Counted from the stretch's first letter, positions 1 through 9,944 are shown. The stretch is DNA of 64,000 nt from Bacteroidales bacterium (GCA_015061115.1 SUXE01000003.1:220416-284415), one strand, 5' to 3'. Notes: generated from the letters alone by a model not told the origin. Translations and numbers: made by a program.

Positions 1-1
1 A

Positions 2-208
2 GAGGTTGTCGGGGATAAAGGTAAACCAAAAAAAGTGGATGAACCTATCGTTGTGAATGATGAATTCTGCGATGAATTCGATAAAAAAATGAAAAATGCA
101 TTGTCTGATATCTTCAATGTCGACATCAATTTCACGCAAACCGAGGAGCCTGATAAATTCTGCGATTTCTGTGCATTTTTGCAGATTTGTAGAAAGAGGA
201 AGGAGTAG
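2..208 (+). CDS. C-terminal end of a PD-(D/E)XK (RecB/AddB-like) nuclease, partial
   Basis: An open frame runs in from the left edge and stops at 206-208, giving about 68 residues. Near its end lies a C-x2-C-x5-C cluster (FCDFCAFLQIC) followed by a basic tail (RKRKE). This spacing is typical of the C-terminal iron-sulphur staple of AddB/RecB-like PD-(D/E)XK nucleases, which act in double-strand break repair; the first cysteine of such a staple would lie upstream, outside the window. The nuclease core is not visible, so the family assignment rests on the cysteine pattern and terminal position only. Confidence 0.55.
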   Translation, partial: EVVGDKGKPKKVDEPIVVNDEFCDEFDKKMKNALSDIFNVDINFTQTEEPDKFCDFCAFLQICRKRKE

Positions 209-237
209 GGACCGTCGTATTACGGCGTCTCTGTAGG
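209..237. repeat. REP-like palindromic element, copy 1 (TCGTATTACGG core)
   Basis: The sequence contains CGTCGTATTACGGCGTCTCTG followed by TAGGG. The core TCGTATTACGGCG recurs at 1245-1277 and 2974-2999. The full form GAGACG-TCGTATTACGG-CGTCTC is a near-perfect inverted repeat (20 of 23 positions in the 2974 copy). The three copies lie before, between and after the duplicated YD/YcxB cassettes. Confidence 0.6.
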
Positions 238-280
238 GGGATATTGCTAAAATTATGTAAGAAATAAATAAGATGTGATT

Positions 281-702
281 ATGGAAAATCTCAAAGAGAT
301 ATTGGTGATTTTTTAGTTCCAATGGGGATAATCGTTCTTTTGATGATAATAATTGTCCTTTTGACTAAATTGATTAAACGATGGATCTTTCCCAAAATCG
401 TTGAAGAGGCAGAAGAACCGACTGTCCATAATGATGAAGATATCTATATGGAGTCTTCATTGCTTGACTTAAACGGTGCTGATAATTATGAAAGAAAGGT
501 GAAAAAAATCACCAGATATTATACAGATATAGACGGTGAAAATGTCATAAAAGCGGGAATATGCTACGTCATCAATTACAATAAAAATCGTAAAACAGAA
601 GACTTGTTGGAATTTGATCGTAAAGGTAAAGAAATAAAACATCTCATTTATGAATATGATAAAAAAGGAAACCTTATCTTTGTATTTAATGCGGTTTGTT
701 AA
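281..702 (+). pseudogene. Degenerate first copy of the YD-repeat protein (truncated, probably frameshifted)
   Basis: The open part (ATG at 322) encodes 126 residues with an N-terminal membrane segment. It is nearly identical to the start of the 327-residue protein at 1327-2310 (shared NYNKNRKTEDLLEFDRKGKE and flanks), but after YDKKGNLIFV it ends in four unrelated residues (FNAVC region). The DNA there jumps directly to the sequence that precedes the YcxB-like gene, so about 700 bp of the YD-repeat region has been deleted. A second lesion is likely at the start: an ATG at 281 reads MENLKEILVIF and then stops at a run of six T (309-314); one extra T would join it in frame to the main frame. 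It may still make a short membrane peptide from 322, but it looks like a remnant. Confidence 0.6.
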
Positions 703-734
703 GAAGACCTTAGAATATAAAATTTAACAGCTTT

Positions 735-1229
735 ATGGAAATAAAGAATGAAACTCGTTTGACGTATGAGATTTTGACAGACGTGACGTTGTCAACGAAA
801 AAGTTTATCATCGTATCAAGGATTATTGATTTTTTTACGGTGCTCTTTTTTATTGCTCTTGGGAATAGTGGTTTTCTCGATTGGTGGGTGGTTTTGTTGT
901 TAGGTGTGGTAGTTTTAGGTTACTTTCGTGTTATATCTCCGAAGAAATTAAAGAAAGTATTCAAAGCGTATATTGGCGAAGGGGAAGCCCGTTACTCTTT
1001 TCTTTTTAAGGACGATGAATTGGAAAATCACGAAAGCAATGAAGTAACGCCTGAAGCACATGCCAACTATCCCTACACTAGTTTTACAGGATTGGAATTC
1101 GTGAAGAATTATGTAATACTCTATATTTCCAAGTATCAGCTACTGATGATTGATTTGAATGGATTCGACTCCGAAGAAGATAAGGAAACAGTACTTGCTA
1201 TGTTGAAGACTAAAGTGAAGAAAGATTAG
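735..1229 (+). CDS. YcxB-like membrane protein, copy 1
   Basis: A 164-residue protein with two hydrophobic segments (about residues 24-45 and 49-66) and a soluble C-terminal half. The tail pattern (YPYTSFTGLEFVKNYVILYISKYQ then a hydrophobic strand) resembles the YcxB-like C-terminal domain, in which a conserved tyrosine/lysine strand pattern follows a two-helix hairpin; the function of that family is unknown. Copy 2 lies at 2449-2958 and the two share the start (MEIKNETRLTYEILTD) and the end (GFDSEEDK...AKVKKD). Directly upstream is the degenerate YD-repeat gene, 32 bp away, so the two were probably co-transcribed. A role as an immunity or accessory partner of the YD-repeat protein is speculation. 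Confidence 0.6.
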   Translation: MEIKNETRLTYEILTDVTLSTKKFIIVSRIIDFFTVLFFIALGNSGFLDWWVVLLLGVVVLGYFRVISPKKLKKVFKAYIGEGEARYSFLFKDDELENHESNEVTPEAHANYPYTSFTGLEFVKNYVILYISKYQLLMIDLNGFDSEEDKETVLAMLKTKVKKD

Positions 1230-1244
1230 CGTATAAATAAAGAA

Positions 1245-1277
1245 GTAGAGACGTCGTATTACGGCATATCTGTAGGG
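1245..1277. repeat. REP-like palindromic element, copy 2
   Basis: GTAGAGACGTCGTATTACGG at 1245, then a slightly degenerate right arm (CATATCTGTAGGG). It follows the first YcxB-like gene by 15 bp, as copy 3 follows the second gene; the intervening GCGTATAAATAAAGAA is also identical, so the element was duplicated with the cassette. Confidence 0.6.
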
Positions 1278-1326
1278 AAATACCCTTCGTTTTACATTCT
1301 TATCGTCTAAATTATGTCCGAAAAAT

Positions 1327-2310
1327 ATGATTATGGGAAATATAATTATGGGGATTGTCAAGGATTTATTGAAGTTTTTAATCCCAACAATATGGAAACG
1401 TTGGGAATTTTACAAAAACGAAGAAGCACATGAAAAAATGTCTTTTAATGATGAATATGCCCATCTGAAATTTTCATTACTTAACTTAAACGATGCAAAA
1501 AAATATGAAGGGAAAGTGAAAAAAATCACTAGATATTATACAGATATAAAAGAAGAAACTGTCACAAAAGCGGGAATATGCTACGTCATCAATTATAATA
1601 AAAATCGTAAAACAGAAGACTTGTTGGAATTTGATCGTAAAGGTAAAGAAATAAAACATCTCATTTATGAATATGATAAAAATGGGAATCTTATTTTTGT
1701 AAAGGATCTTAATAAAAAAGGAGAAAAGGGAGTTGTAGACTGCTATATCTATAATGATAAGGGACAGCATGTAGAGACAAAATATTTTGATGATGGTCAA
1801 ATCGATTATGATACTTGCTATAAATACGATGAAAACGGTAATTGTATTGAAGTTAACACCGATGATTATAGATTAGATGGAATAGTTGTCAAGACTCGTA
1901 ATGTGAGTGTGTTTGATGATAGAGAGATAGAGAGAATTAAATACGAAGGATTGACAGGGGAAACGGAAAAAGAAGTTTACTTTTACAATAAAAACGGAGA
2001 TCTGAAAGAGATTCAGAATATTGACATTGAGACGGGAGAGATTATATCTCGTGATTTATATTGCTATGATACAGATGGCAAACTATCAGAAATTTTGACT
2101 TATGAAGGATCTGATGTTGTGGGAAAATGGACTTATTCTTATAACCAACAAGGAAAAGAAACAGAATGCCGTATATATGATGGATTGGGGAATCTGACAC
2201 ATAAACATGTCTCTATATATGATGAAAGAGGTAGCTTCTGTGGCACAAAAAAATATAAAAACGGAATTTTGATCTTCAGCTATTTGGATGAGATAGAATA
2301 TTATGATTAA
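1327..2310 (+). CDS. YD-repeat protein with N-terminal membrane anchor
   Basis: A 327-residue protein with a hydrophobic N-terminal segment (about residues 3-24) and then a region of about 200 residues built from repeats of the pattern Y-D/N-x-x-G-x-x-x-E (YDKNGNLIFV, YDENGNCIEV, YNKNGDLKEI, YDTDGKLSEI, YNQQGKETEC, YDERGSFCGT). Such repeats occur in RHS/YD proteins and in small Bacteroidota surface proteins. There is no toxin domain and no RHS-core closing motif, so it is not a full RHS toxin. Three in-frame ATG codons lie at 1327, 1333 and 1348; the first was used. It is the intact paralogue of 281-702 and precedes a YcxB-like gene. Function unknown. Confidence 0.65.
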   Translation: MIMGNIIMGIVKDLLKFLIPTIWKRWEFYKNEEAHEKMSFNDEYAHLKFSLLNLNDAKKYEGKVKKITRYYTDIKEETVTKAGICYVINYNKNRKTEDLLEFDRKGKEIKHLIYEYDKNGNLIFVKDLNKKGEKGVVDCYIYNDKGQHVETKYFDDGQIDYDTCYKYDENGNCIEVNTDDYRLDGIVVKTRNVSVFDDREIERIKYEGLTGETEKEVYFYNKNGDLKEIQNIDIETGEIISRDLYCYDTDGKLSEILTYEGSDVVGKWTYSYNQQGKETECRIYDGLGNLTHKHVSIYDERGSFCGTKKYKNGILIFSYLDEIEYYD

Positions 2311-2448
2311 AAATCACATCTGTTATTCTTTAGGTATTAATCCTTTTTTTATTTTTGTAAACAAACAGGAAAAAGTATGTTCTGTTTTTTTGACTGTATT
2401 TAATGTGGTTTGTTAAGAAGACCTTAGAATATAAAATTTAACAGCTTT

Positions 2449-2958
2449 ATGGAGATAAAGAATGAAACTCGCCTGACTTATGAGATTTTGACAGATGTGA
2501 TGATATCAAAGAAAAAGTTCATTATCACTTCATGGTCTATCTCTTTTTTTTGCGTGTTCATAATTGAAATGACTATTTGGCCTAGCGGAGCTTTCCCGTG
2601 GTGGGTTAATTTATTGTTGGGTGGAATATTCTTAGCTTTCTATCGGTTGCTATCAAAGATTACTACTCCGAAGAGATTGAAGAAAACATACAAAAAAATT
2701 ATTGGAGAAGGGGAATCACGTCACTCTTTTCTTTTTAAGGATGAAGAAGTGGAATGCCATGTGTGCAATGAAGTGACGCCTGAAGCTCATGCCATCTATC
2801 CCTATAGTAGTTTAACTGGATGGGAATTCGTAAAGAATTATCTAGTGCTCTATGTCTCCAAGTATCAGCAAATAACGATTGATTTGAATGGATTCGACTC
2901 CGAAGAGGATAAGAATGCGGTCATCGCTCTGTTGAAGGCTAAAGTGAAGAAAGATTAG
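2449..2958 (+). CDS. YcxB-like membrane protein, copy 2
   Basis: A 169-residue paralogue of 735-1229 with the same layout: a conserved N-terminal strand region, two membrane helices (about residues 26-48 and 51-68) and a soluble YcxB-like C-terminal half. The membrane part is the most diverged between the copies (for example WPSGAFPWWV against GNSGFLDWWV), while the first 16 and last 40 residues are conserved. It lies 138 bp after the intact YD-repeat gene. No catalytic motif is visible. Confidence 0.6.
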   Translation: MEIKNETRLTYEILTDVMISKKKFIITSWSISFFCVFIIEMTIWPSGAFPWWVNLLLGGIFLAFYRLLSKITTPKRLKKTYKKIIGEGESRHSFLFKDEEVECHVCNEVTPEAHAIYPYSSLTGWEFVKNYLVLYVSKYQQITIDLNGFDSEEDKNAVIALLKAKVKKD

Positions 2959-2973
2959 CGTATAAATAAAGAA

Positions 2974-2999
2974 GTAGAGACGTCGTATTACGGCGTCTC
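2974..2999. repeat. REP-like palindromic element, copy 3 (best palindrome)
   Basis: GTAGAGACG-TCGTATTACGG-CGTCTC: the arms GAGACG/CGTCTC and the inner CGTA/TACG pair. It sits 15 bp after the second YcxB-like gene and before the converging minus-strand gene, so it might also act as a transcription barrier, although no T run follows. Confidence 0.6.
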
Positions 3000-3020
3000 A
3001 TGTATGTCCTTATTGAATTG

Positions 3021-3368
3021 CTAAAAAAGTTGGAATTTTGCCAACAGGAATATGATAAGAATGATGTACACAAACATTACACCAATCATTATCATTATTT
3101 TTTTTCTTATGTCTTGAACTCTTTTGTCATCGAGATTTCTGATCTCGCTCGCGAATAATACAACTTTTAGGTCGCGTTTAAATCCGGTTAATTCGTCTTC
3201 GTATTCCATAAATACTTTAGGATAGTCTGTTTTCAAAATCTCAGCTAACTTGTTAGTGAGACTGTATCCGTATACAAAGAATGGAGACAGTAAGATAAGC
3301 ACGACAATTATCATGCCTGGATTTGAAAGTGCATTTGCACTTACACGTAGAAAAATTAGATTTAGCAT
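3021..3368 (-). CDS. Small two-helix membrane protein, unknown function
   Basis: A 115-residue protein with a hydrophobic segment near the N-terminus (about residues 17-38), a charged middle (about 40-85) and a second hydrophobic segment near the C-terminus (about 90-112). No family was recognised. It lies 31 bp downstream of the ABC-F gene on the same strand and is probably the last gene of the long minus-strand run. A short AT-rich leader precedes the ATG. Confidence 0.5.
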   Translation of the reverse strand: MLNLIFLRVSANALSNPGMIIVVLILLSPFFVYGYSLTNKLAEILKTDYPKVFMEYEDELTGFKRDLKVVLFASEIRNLDDKRVQDIRKKIMIMIGVMFVYIILIIFLLAKFQLF

Positions 3369-3399
3369 ATTGTTTTATTTAGGTTATTATATTCGGTTA

Positions 3400-5298
3400 T
3401 TACGATATCTTTTCGTTCAATTCAAGCCAAATCATCTCCTTTTCATCGAGTTCTTCAATCACTTCCTGCATTCTGCTCGAAAGTTTCATGATCTCGTCGT
3501 TGCTCATCTGCTCGCCGCTTCCGAGTCTCTCTTCAATCTCTTTTTTCTCTTTGCTAAGATTGTCAATGTCGATCTCTGTTTGTTCAAGTAGACGTTGCTC
3601 CTTGTAGCTCAGTTTTGGCTTGTTCATCGACGTATTGCGCTCTCTTTTAGGAGCGGTCTCTGCTGGTTTAGCGGTTTTTTCTTTCTCCGCTTTCTCCTTT
3701 TCATCGGACATTTCTTTCCAGATGCGGTAGTCTGTATAGTTACCAGGGAAGTCTTTGACTGTATGGTCTGGATTGAACACAAACAGATGGTCCACGATTC
3801 TGTCCATGAAATATCTGTCGTGGCTCACTATGAGCACGTTGCCCTTAAACTCCATCAGGTATTCTTCAAGAACAGAAAGTGTCGCGATGTCAAGGTCATT
3901 GGTAGGCTCGTCGAGAATTAGGAAATTCGGATTCTCCATCAACACTCTGCATAGCTGAAGACGACGTTTCTCTCCACCTGATAGTTTGTAGATGTAATCA
4001 TGTTGCCTGCTTGGGGCAAACAAGAATCTGCTCAACAGATTAGTGGCCGACAGTTTCACTCCCAGCTGCACCTCCACTTGGTCTGCAATCTCTGAAATAT
4101 AATCGACTACTTTTAAGGTCTCCTTAAATTTAGGAAGCTCCTGACTGTAGTATCCGAAACGTACCGTCTGACCGATATTTATTTCTCCGCTATCTGGGCG
4201 TACTTCGTTGAGAATCATTTTTAGCAGAGTGGTTTTTCCTGATCCGTTCTGACCGACGATTCCGACTTTTTCCCCTTTCGCAAAATTGTAGTAGAATTCT
4301 TTTAAAAGAACCTTTTCATCGTACTTTTTAGAAATATAGCAAAGTTCAATGATTTTGCTTCCGATATGGTTGGATTTAGAGGCAAGAGTGAGATCCGCTT
4401 CTGAACGGACACTCTTCAGACGTTTCTCAATGACGTCGAACCTATCTATACGGCTGCGTGATTTTCCACCGCGTGCCTGAGGTTGGCGACGTATCCACTC
4501 CAACTCACGTCGGTATGTGTTGCGTAGGTGGGCGATAGTGCGTTGCTCCACTTCCTCACGATGCTCTTTCTCTTCCAGATAGTAGCTGTAATTACCTTGG
4601 TATGTGTAGATCTGGGTGTCTGCGATCTCAAGAATCTTGTTGCAGACGTTGTCGAGGAAATATCTGTCGTGTGTGACAAGCAATAGTGCCTTTTTCTCTT
4701 TTACAAGCATCTCCTCTAGCCATTCCACCATTCCAAGGTCAAGATGGTTGGTAGGCTCATCGAGCACTAGCAAATCGTGGTCGGAAATGATTGCTGACGC
4801 CAAAGCCACTCTTTTACGTGCACCTCCCGACAGTGTGCTGATCTTTTGATTGATGTCGCGTAGCCCAAGACGGGAAAGTGTTGATATTACCGTCGTCTCC
4901 AGATTCCACGCATTCAGAGCGTCCATCTTGTGTGATAATTCAGATATCACGTCGGCATCAGCACCACTGTTGATGGCGTTCTCATACTCTTTGATTACAG
5001 ATGTGATTTCTCCTGATACGTGACGAAGCGCACCGTCGAGGATGCTTTCCCCATCATTGAATTTTGGATCTTGGTCAAGAAAACTAATTTTCAGATCGCG
5101 TCTTCGAGTGATATTGCCTGAATCTGCAGGCTCCTCACCCAAAATGATTTTCATCAGCGTACTCTTTCCGCAACCGTTGCGTCCAATCAATGCGATCTTC
5201 TCACCCACATTGATTGTGAATGTCACATTCTCAAAAAGTGCCAAGTCACCGAAGTTTTTGCTGACTTGCTGTATCTGAATTAGGTTTTCGTCTGTCAT
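3400..5298 (-). CDS. ABC-F family ATPase, Uup-like
   Basis: 632 residues with two ABC ATPase domains and no membrane segments, the ABC-F layout; these proteins act on ribosomes or DNA structures rather than in transport. Domain 1 has Walker [10 protein letters not shown] (about residues 39-47), signature LSGGARKR and Walker [13 protein letters not shown]; domain 2 has [20 protein letters not shown] and [13 protein letters not shown] charged linker separates them. A C-terminal coiled coil (about residues 555-630) after a Lys/Glu/Pro-rich stretch matches Uup rather than EttA. The start ATG overlaps the mnmG stop by 4 bp, indicating translational coupling. The Uup subtype is inferred from the coiled coil. 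Confidence 0.85.
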   Translation of the reverse strand: MTDENLIQIQQVSKNFGDLALFENVTFTINVGEKIALIGRNGCGKSTLMKIILGEEPADSGNITRRRDLKISFLDQDPKFNDGESILDGALRHVSGEITSVIKEYENAINSGADADVISELSHKMDALNAWNLETTVISTLSRLGLRDINQKISTLSGGARKRVALASAIISDHDLLVLDEPTNHLDLGMVEWLEEMLVKEKKALLLVTHDRYFLDNVCNKILEIADTQIYTYQGNYSYYLEEKEHREEVEQRTIAHLRNTYRRELEWIRRQPQARGGKSRSRIDRFDVIEKRLKSVRSEADLTLASKSNHIGSKIIELCYISKKYDEKVLLKEFYYNFAKGEKVGIVGQNGSGKTTLLKMILNEVRPDSGEINIGQTVRFGYYSQELPKFKETLKVVDYISEIADQVEVQLGVKLSATNLLSRFLFAPSRQHDYIYKLSGGEKRRLQLCRVLMENPNFLILDEPTNDLDIATLSVLEEYLMEFKGNVLIVSHDRYFMDRIVDHLFVFNPDHTVKDFPGNYTDYRIWKEMSDEKEKAEKEKTAKPAETAPKRERNTSMNKPKLSYKEQRLLEQTEIDIDNLSKEKKEIEERLGSGEQMSNDEIMKLSSRMQEVIEELDEKEMIWLELNEKIS

Positions 5299-7169
5299 CT
5301 TCCCAAAAGAACTAATAGTATGTTGATGTCGCTCGGACTGATCCCTGATATTCTGCTTGCCTGACCGATTGTCTCTGGATCAATACGTGTTAGTTTCTGG
5401 CGAGCCTCTGTTGAGATCGTCTTGATCGACATATAATCGAATTTGCCTTTTATCTTGATATTCTCAAGACGAGTGAGCTTGTCTGCGATCTGCTGCTCAC
5501 GGGTGATATAGCCACTGTATTTGATTTGGATCTCAGCAGCTTCCACAATCTCCTCTTGTCTGTTTGGAATCTTGTCGATAGCCTCCTGTAGTGCAGGAAT
5601 AGCCTGACGTAGTGAGTCGAATGAGAGTTGTGGGCGGTTGACCAAATCCACCAGTTTGCATCCTTCACGGAGTGGGGAAGTGCCCTGTGTCTCAAGGAAA
5701 GGATTTATCAAAGCTGGTTTGATAGAGAATGTCGACGTGAATTCTCTCAATCTGTTGATCTCATCCTCTTTTTGTGCCAGCAGGTCGACGCGCTCCTTAC
5801 GTGCAAGACCGATTTCGTATGATTTGCGAGTAAGTCGGCTATCTGCATCGTCTTGACGGAGCAATATTCTGTATTCTGCTCTCGACGTGAACATACGGTA
5901 TGGCTCGTCCACTCCTTTGGTGATCAAATCGTCGATAAGTACTCCGATATAAGCCTCGTTTCTCGACAACACAAATTCCTTGTTGCCATTGCACTTCAAA
6001 TGTGCGTTTATTCCGGCCATTAAACCCTGTCCTGCGGCCTCTTCGTATCCTGTCGTGCCATTTACCTGTCCGGCAAGGAAAAGTCCGTCTACGAGCTTGC
6101 TTTCCAAAGTTGGGTTGAGCTGGGTAGGATCGAAATAGTCGTATTCGATTGCGTAACCAGGTCGGTACACCTGTACATTCTCCAAACCTTTGATGGTGCG
6201 TAGCGCGTTTAGCTGCACATGGAGCGGTAGTGAAGATGAAAAACCGTTTAGATAGTATTCTTGGGTTGTCTCACCTTCTGGCTCAAGAAACAGCTGGTGC
6301 TGGTTTTTATCCGCAAATGTCACAATCTTTGTCTCGATACTTGGACAGTAGCGAGGACCTATACTTTGGATCTGGCCATTGTATAGTGGAGATTCTGGCA
6401 ATCCTGCACGAAGGATTTCGTGGGTTTGCTCATTTGTGTATGTGATGAAGCACGGACGCTGTTTTAGCGGACGTGGCTTGAAATCAAGGTATGAGAATTT
6501 GTGAAAGTCGTTGTCTCCGTCTTGTGGGGCAAGTTCATCGAAGTTGATTGTACGGCCGTCGATTCTGACAGGAGTTCCTGTCTTCATACGTCCTACGTTT
6601 ATTCCTTTTTCTCTCAATTGCTCGCTTATACCGTAAGACGCTGGTTCTGAGATACGACCTCCCTTTATCTGCTGTCTGCCGCAGTGCATCAATCCGCTAA
6701 GGAAAGTGCCGGCAGTGATTACGATCGCTTTAGCTTTGAATTCAGCACCGAGTGCAGTGCGTACACCGCATACAGATTTGCCTTCAAACAATAATTCATT
6801 TGCCATGTCTTGCCAGATACAGAGGTTGTCGGTGTTCTCAAGCAGACTTCTCCACTTTTCAGAGAAACGCTGACGGTCCGACTGGCTACGTGGACTCCAC
6901 ATCGCAGGACCTTTTGATTTGTTGAGCATACGATATTGGATGGCGGTAAGGTCTGTGACGATACCCATTTGTCCGCCCATCGCGTCAATCTCTCTTACAA
7001 TCTGTCCTTTTGCGATACCTCCCACTGCAGGGTTGCAGCTCATCTGTGCGATAGAGTGCATATCCATCGTGATGAGAAGTGTCTGCGAACCAAGGTTGGC
7101 TGCTGCAGATGCCGCCTCGCAACCTGCGTGACCGGCACCGATAACTATGACATCGAAATTGAATTTCAT
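5295..7169 (-). CDS. mnmG: tRNA uridine-5-carboxymethylaminomethyl modification enzyme MnmG (GidA)
   Basis: 624 residues, the usual MnmG length. The N-terminal FAD-binding motif [10 protein letters not shown] is at residues 11-20, followed by the family motif [12 protein letters not shown]. The central [12 protein letters not shown] and the [13 protein letters not shown] stretch are also characteristic. With MnmE it installs the cmnm5 group on wobble uridine of several tRNAs, using FAD and methylene-tetrahydrofolate. It is followed by the ABC-F gene with a 4 bp overlap and preceded by the DUF6242-like gene with 1 bp between, so it lies inside an operon. Confidence 0.97.
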   Translation of the reverse strand: MKFNFDVIVIGAGHAGCEAASAAANLGSQTLLITMDMHSIAQMSCNPAVGGIAKGQIVREIDAMGGQMGIVTDLTAIQYRMLNKSKGPAMWSPRSQSDRQRFSEKWRSLLENTDNLCIWQDMANELLFEGKSVCGVRTALGAEFKAKAIVITAGTFLSGLMHCGRQQIKGGRISEPASYGISEQLREKGINVGRMKTGTPVRIDGRTINFDELAPQDGDNDFHKFSYLDFKPRPLKQRPCFITYTNEQTHEILRAGLPESPLYNGQIQSIGPRYCPSIETKIVTFADKNQHQLFLEPEGETTQEYYLNGFSSSLPLHVQLNALRTIKGLENVQVYRPGYAIEYDYFDPTQLNPTLESKLVDGLFLAGQVNGTTGYEEAAGQGLMAGINAHLKCNGNKEFVLSRNEAYIGVLIDDLITKGVDEPYRMFTSRAEYRILLRQDDADSRLTRKSYEIGLARKERVDLLAQKEDEINRLREFTSTFSIKPALINPFLETQGTSPLREGCKLVDLVNRPQLSFDSLRQAIPALQEAIDKIPNRQEEIVEAAEIQIKYSGYITREQQIADKLTRLENIKIKGKFDYMSIKTISTEARQKLTRIDPETIGQASRISGISPSDINILLVLLGR

Positions 7170-7170
7170 T

Positions 7171-8463
7171 TTATTTTATCTTGTTAAGGAACGCCTCATC
7201 CAAAAGCAGTTTTTTAAGACGAAGTGCCCAAACCTTATTGCTTTGACCATTGGCTGTTTGTCCGCCAATCAGAATAAATTCTCCTTTATCACCTGTTTGG
7301 AATAATCCTGCATCTGCCAATGCACCTACTGTGTTGGAAAGGTCTTTGTGTTGGTCAATAGTCCACGACAAACCACTGTTGCTTGATGAATAGCATGTCG
7401 TTGAATAAGAGCCATCTGTAGAGATTCCTCCAAGAATGCCAAGAGTGCTATTGTTGAATGCGAAGGTGATAGCTTTATCCATATATGGAAGTCCTGCGGA
7501 TGTGTTTGTCAGACACTCCATGTTGCCGTATCTGTCAGCACCCCATATTTCGGCTTTGTCGCCTTTCTTTACGTAGAGATAGCCAAGGACAGTGTTTCCG
7601 CTTGGTGCTGTGAATGAACGAACAGTGTCGACATCAAAATCCTCATGGATGGGTTGAGATATTTTTGCCTCTCCATTTTTGCTGTATGATTTGATTTCAC
7701 CACCGTCAAGTGTCCAAATTTGCTTGTTAAGCGTGTAAAGCAATTGACCGCTAGCTATCGCGTCGAACTTGCTGAATTGCAGACTAGTGAAATCTGCCGC
7801 ATAGATTGCTCCTGATTTGCCTTGAACAAATAGAGAGTCATCAATGTTGCATAGAGTGGATAATTCTAGTATCTCTGGAGCTTCGACGGTACTGCTCTGC
7901 CACTGTGTTCCATCTTTAGATGCCACTACTTTACATGCGTTGCTTGTTTGGAAGAATTGCCACATCAGATCGTTATGCCCTATCGATTTTTGAGAAAGGA
8001 TAGTCTCATCCAAATCAGTGACGGCTCCTATATTTGTCCATTGAAAAGCGTCCACATCATATTTGTGCACTCGGACCTCCAGAGTGTATTCTTTTTTGGA
8101 ATTGTTTTTAGTGTTGGTGGAAATGATTTTCACTGGTTTGGAAAAATCCATTGCCACTGTGTTTCTGAAATCAATGTAGTTGATTCCATCGTATGAGTAT
8201 TGAATAGCTATCTTATTATCGGAATATCCATAGATGCTTGGATATAGAGAATCCACTTTTGTGCCATACGCCAAAGAATCATAGTTGAAGATCTTTGTTT
8301 CGACGTCATTGACATTAAACTCAACACTGGATCCTAACTGTGAGAAGATGACGCGACGGATTCTTGGGTCTGGCGTATCTGTCTCTTCATCATCCTTACA
8401 ACTTGAGTTTATTGTTGCCAATGTGAAAGCAGTGATGTATAGTAATAAATTGTGTAATTTCAT
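7171..8463 (-). CDS. DUF6242-like lipoprotein
   Basis: 430 residues. The N-terminus is a lipoprotein signal ([22 protein letters not shown], Cys at residue 22) followed by an acidic KDDEETD spacer, which in Bacteroidota often favours surface display. The first third resembles DUF6242/cadherin-like beta domains ([16 protein letters not shown] strands); the rest has strand repeats ending in W/F-rich turns, suggesting a beta-propeller. Function unknown. It is 1 bp from mnmG and 3 bp from the YqaA-like gene. The DUF name is from memory of similar Bacteroides proteins. Confidence 0.6.
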   Translation of the reverse strand: MKLHNLLLYITAFTLATINSSCKDDEETDTPDPRIRRVIFSQLGSSVEFNVNDVETKIFNYDSLAYGTKVDSLYPSIYGYSDNKIAIQYSYDGINYIDFRNTVAMDFSKPVKIISTNTKNNSKKEYTLEVRVHKYDVDAFQWTNIGAVTDLDETILSQKSIGHNDLMWQFFQTSNACKVVASKDGTQWQSSTVEAPEILELSTLCNIDDSLFVQGKSGAIYAADFTSLQFSKFDAIASGQLLYTLNKQIWTLDGGEIKSYSKNGEAKISQPIHEDFDVDTVRSFTAPSGNTVLGYLYVKKGDKAEIWGADRYGNMECLTNTSAGLPYMDKAITFAFNNSTLGILGGISTDGSYSTTCYSSSNSGLSWTIDQHKDLSNTVGALADAGLFQTGDKGEFILIGGQTANGQSNKVWALRLKKLLLDEAFLNKIK

Positions 8464-8466
8464 ATA

Positions 8467-8925
8467 TTAATTGATTAAACTAAATGTTCCGTACGTAATT
8501 GCCAGCCAAACCAAGTATCTCACCGTCTTTCCGAATAAAACCCAGAATAACACGCCCCAAAACGGAGAACGCATCAATCCGAGTGCCATGACAATGAAAT
8601 CACCAATGCCGGGTGTGAAGGAAAAAAATCCGAGCCAGATACCACGCTGCTGAACCCATTTCTTTGCCTTTTCTACTTTTGCTTCGTCAAGGCCACAATA
8701 TTTGGTCAGCCATTCTGTCTTTCCGAGATAACCTAACGCATAGCAGGTCATCGCTCCGAGTGTATTGCCTAGTATTGCCGCTGTCAGTACGCTGTATGTG
8801 TTTGCTCCTGACGCCCAAACTATTGAGAACACGGCTTCAGAAGGTAACGGAAGAACTGTCGCCGCTAAAAACGCTGCTAAAAACAGTCCCCAACATCCGT
8901 ATTCTGCAAGCCAAGACAAATCCAT
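8467..8925 (-). CDS. YqaA/DedA-like membrane protein
   Basis: 152 residues with about four membrane helices. The pattern TVLPLPSEAVFS near residues 24-35 and FTPGIGDFIVMALGLMR near residues 102-118 match the short YqaA branch of the DedA/SNARE-associated family, whose members are linked to membrane lipid handling. It is 1 bp from the next upstream gene and 3 bp from the downstream one, so the three are co-transcribed. Confidence 0.8.
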   Translation of the reverse strand: MDLSWLAEYGCWGLFLAAFLAATVLPLPSEAVFSIVWASGANTYSVLTAAILGNTLGAMTCYALGYLGKTEWLTKYCGLDEAKVEKAKKWVQQRGIWLGFFSFTPGIGDFIVMALGLMRSPFWGVLFWVLFGKTVRYLVWLAITYGTFSLIN

Positions 8926-8926
8926 A

Positions 8927-9928
8927 TTATTCGAGTCCGATCAGTTTCACGATTAAGTAACCTATCGCAAAAAATACAAACAAGCGGTACATCCATGTGA
9001 TGATTAGTTCTCGTTTGTAGAACAAGGTCACAGCACCACCTATGCAGAACGTGCCGAGTGTGATAATTGTACTCAACATCGTTTCAAATCCGTAATTCAT
9101 CGCTACAGCGAAGAATATGGCAAGCATGATGATCACCGCTAACAATGAAAATTTTCCTCGCTGCTGGATGCTCTTGTTGCTGTAGTGAGCGGATAATCGC
9201 ATTGTGCAGACAAAGACAAAGAGCAGAAAATATCCGTAGAATAGTTTGCTGAATCTTCCGAAATTTTCAAATTCAGAAAAATCGTTGAGACTGAAACTTG
9301 GAGTCGCAGTCCATGACATTCCTTCAAAGTATCCTAATTGATAGATTCCAGCTACTGCATAAATGGCTATCGTTAATCCTCCAATTATGATGCTTAATAT
9401 ACTTTTCAACTGCATACGGTTGCTGAAGTATAGAAACGTCACAACTGGTATGACATTGAGTGAGAAAGGTGTGTACACAATTGATCCTATCGTGATTAGT
9501 CCGCCGATATTGAAGGAATGCAGCTCATTATAGCTTTCTGACAATGCGAATGCTGACGCGATGATTGCCAACTCGATCAGTGTAAGGAAATAGCCATAGT
9601 TGACGCCATCTTTTTCAAGCGATATAATCAAAACAAAAATACATAACACCATCGGAAGAATCGTTGGCGCTCTTAATAGAGAAAATGTATTGTTGATAAG
9701 AGTTAATATAAAGCCAATCAGAAGAATACATGCAAAATTAACCCAATAGGTTAACGCACTAGGAAACTCTATCAGTTTATCCATTAACGACATGAATCTG
9801 AGCGTGCCTGCCTTCAGAATGAATGTCGAGTCGAATGGAATTAGCCACAAAAGGAGAGCCACGCATACAGTTACAATATATGCGACCACCGATGGTTTGA
9901 CTTTGTCTTGAAAACTACCGTTGTACAT
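8927..9928 (-). CDS. Polytopic membrane protein, unknown function (DUF6427-like)
   Basis: 333 residues, very hydrophobic, with about nine to ten membrane helices and short loops; no catalytic motif. It resembles DUF6427-type Bacteroidota membrane proteins by length and composition, but this is only an impression. It starts 62 bp after purD, on the far side of a hairpin (9951-9970), and is followed at once by the YqaA-like gene. Confidence 0.5.
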   Translation of the reverse strand: MYNGSFQDKVKPSVVAYIVTVCVALLLWLIPFDSTFILKAGTLRFMSLMDKLIEFPSALTYWVNFACILLIGFILTLINNTFSLLRAPTILPMVLCIFVLIISLEKDGVNYGYFLTLIELAIIASAFALSESYNELHSFNIGGLITIGSIVYTPFSLNVIPVVTFLYFSNRMQLKSILSIIIGGLTIAIYAVAGIYQLGYFEGMSWTATPSFSLNDFSEFENFGRFSKLFYGYFLLFVFVCTMRLSAHYSNKSIQQRGKFSLLAVIIMLAIFFAVAMNYGFETMLSTIITLGTFCIGGAVTLFYKRELIITWMYRLFVFFAIGYLIVKLIGLE

Positions 9929-9944
9929 CTGCTCTCTTTTTATT

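Larger units (their letters stand above)
281..2999. repeat. Tandem duplication of a two-gene cassette (YD-repeat + YcxB-like)
   Basis: Unit 1 covers 281-1277 and unit 2 about 1310-2999. The stretch just upstream of each YcxB-like start (about 696-734 and 2401-2448) is almost identical, as are the coding ends and the palindromic tails. Unit 1 lacks the segment matching about 1702-2401 of unit 2. At the join both parental sequences share TGTA, consistent with a microhomology deletion after the duplication. Confidence 0.65.

Noticed and set aside
1327..2310. RHS polymorphic toxin
   Set aside because: YD repeats are few and no RHS core closing motif, toxin domain or immunity gene with known fold was found; only the weak partner hypothesis is kept.
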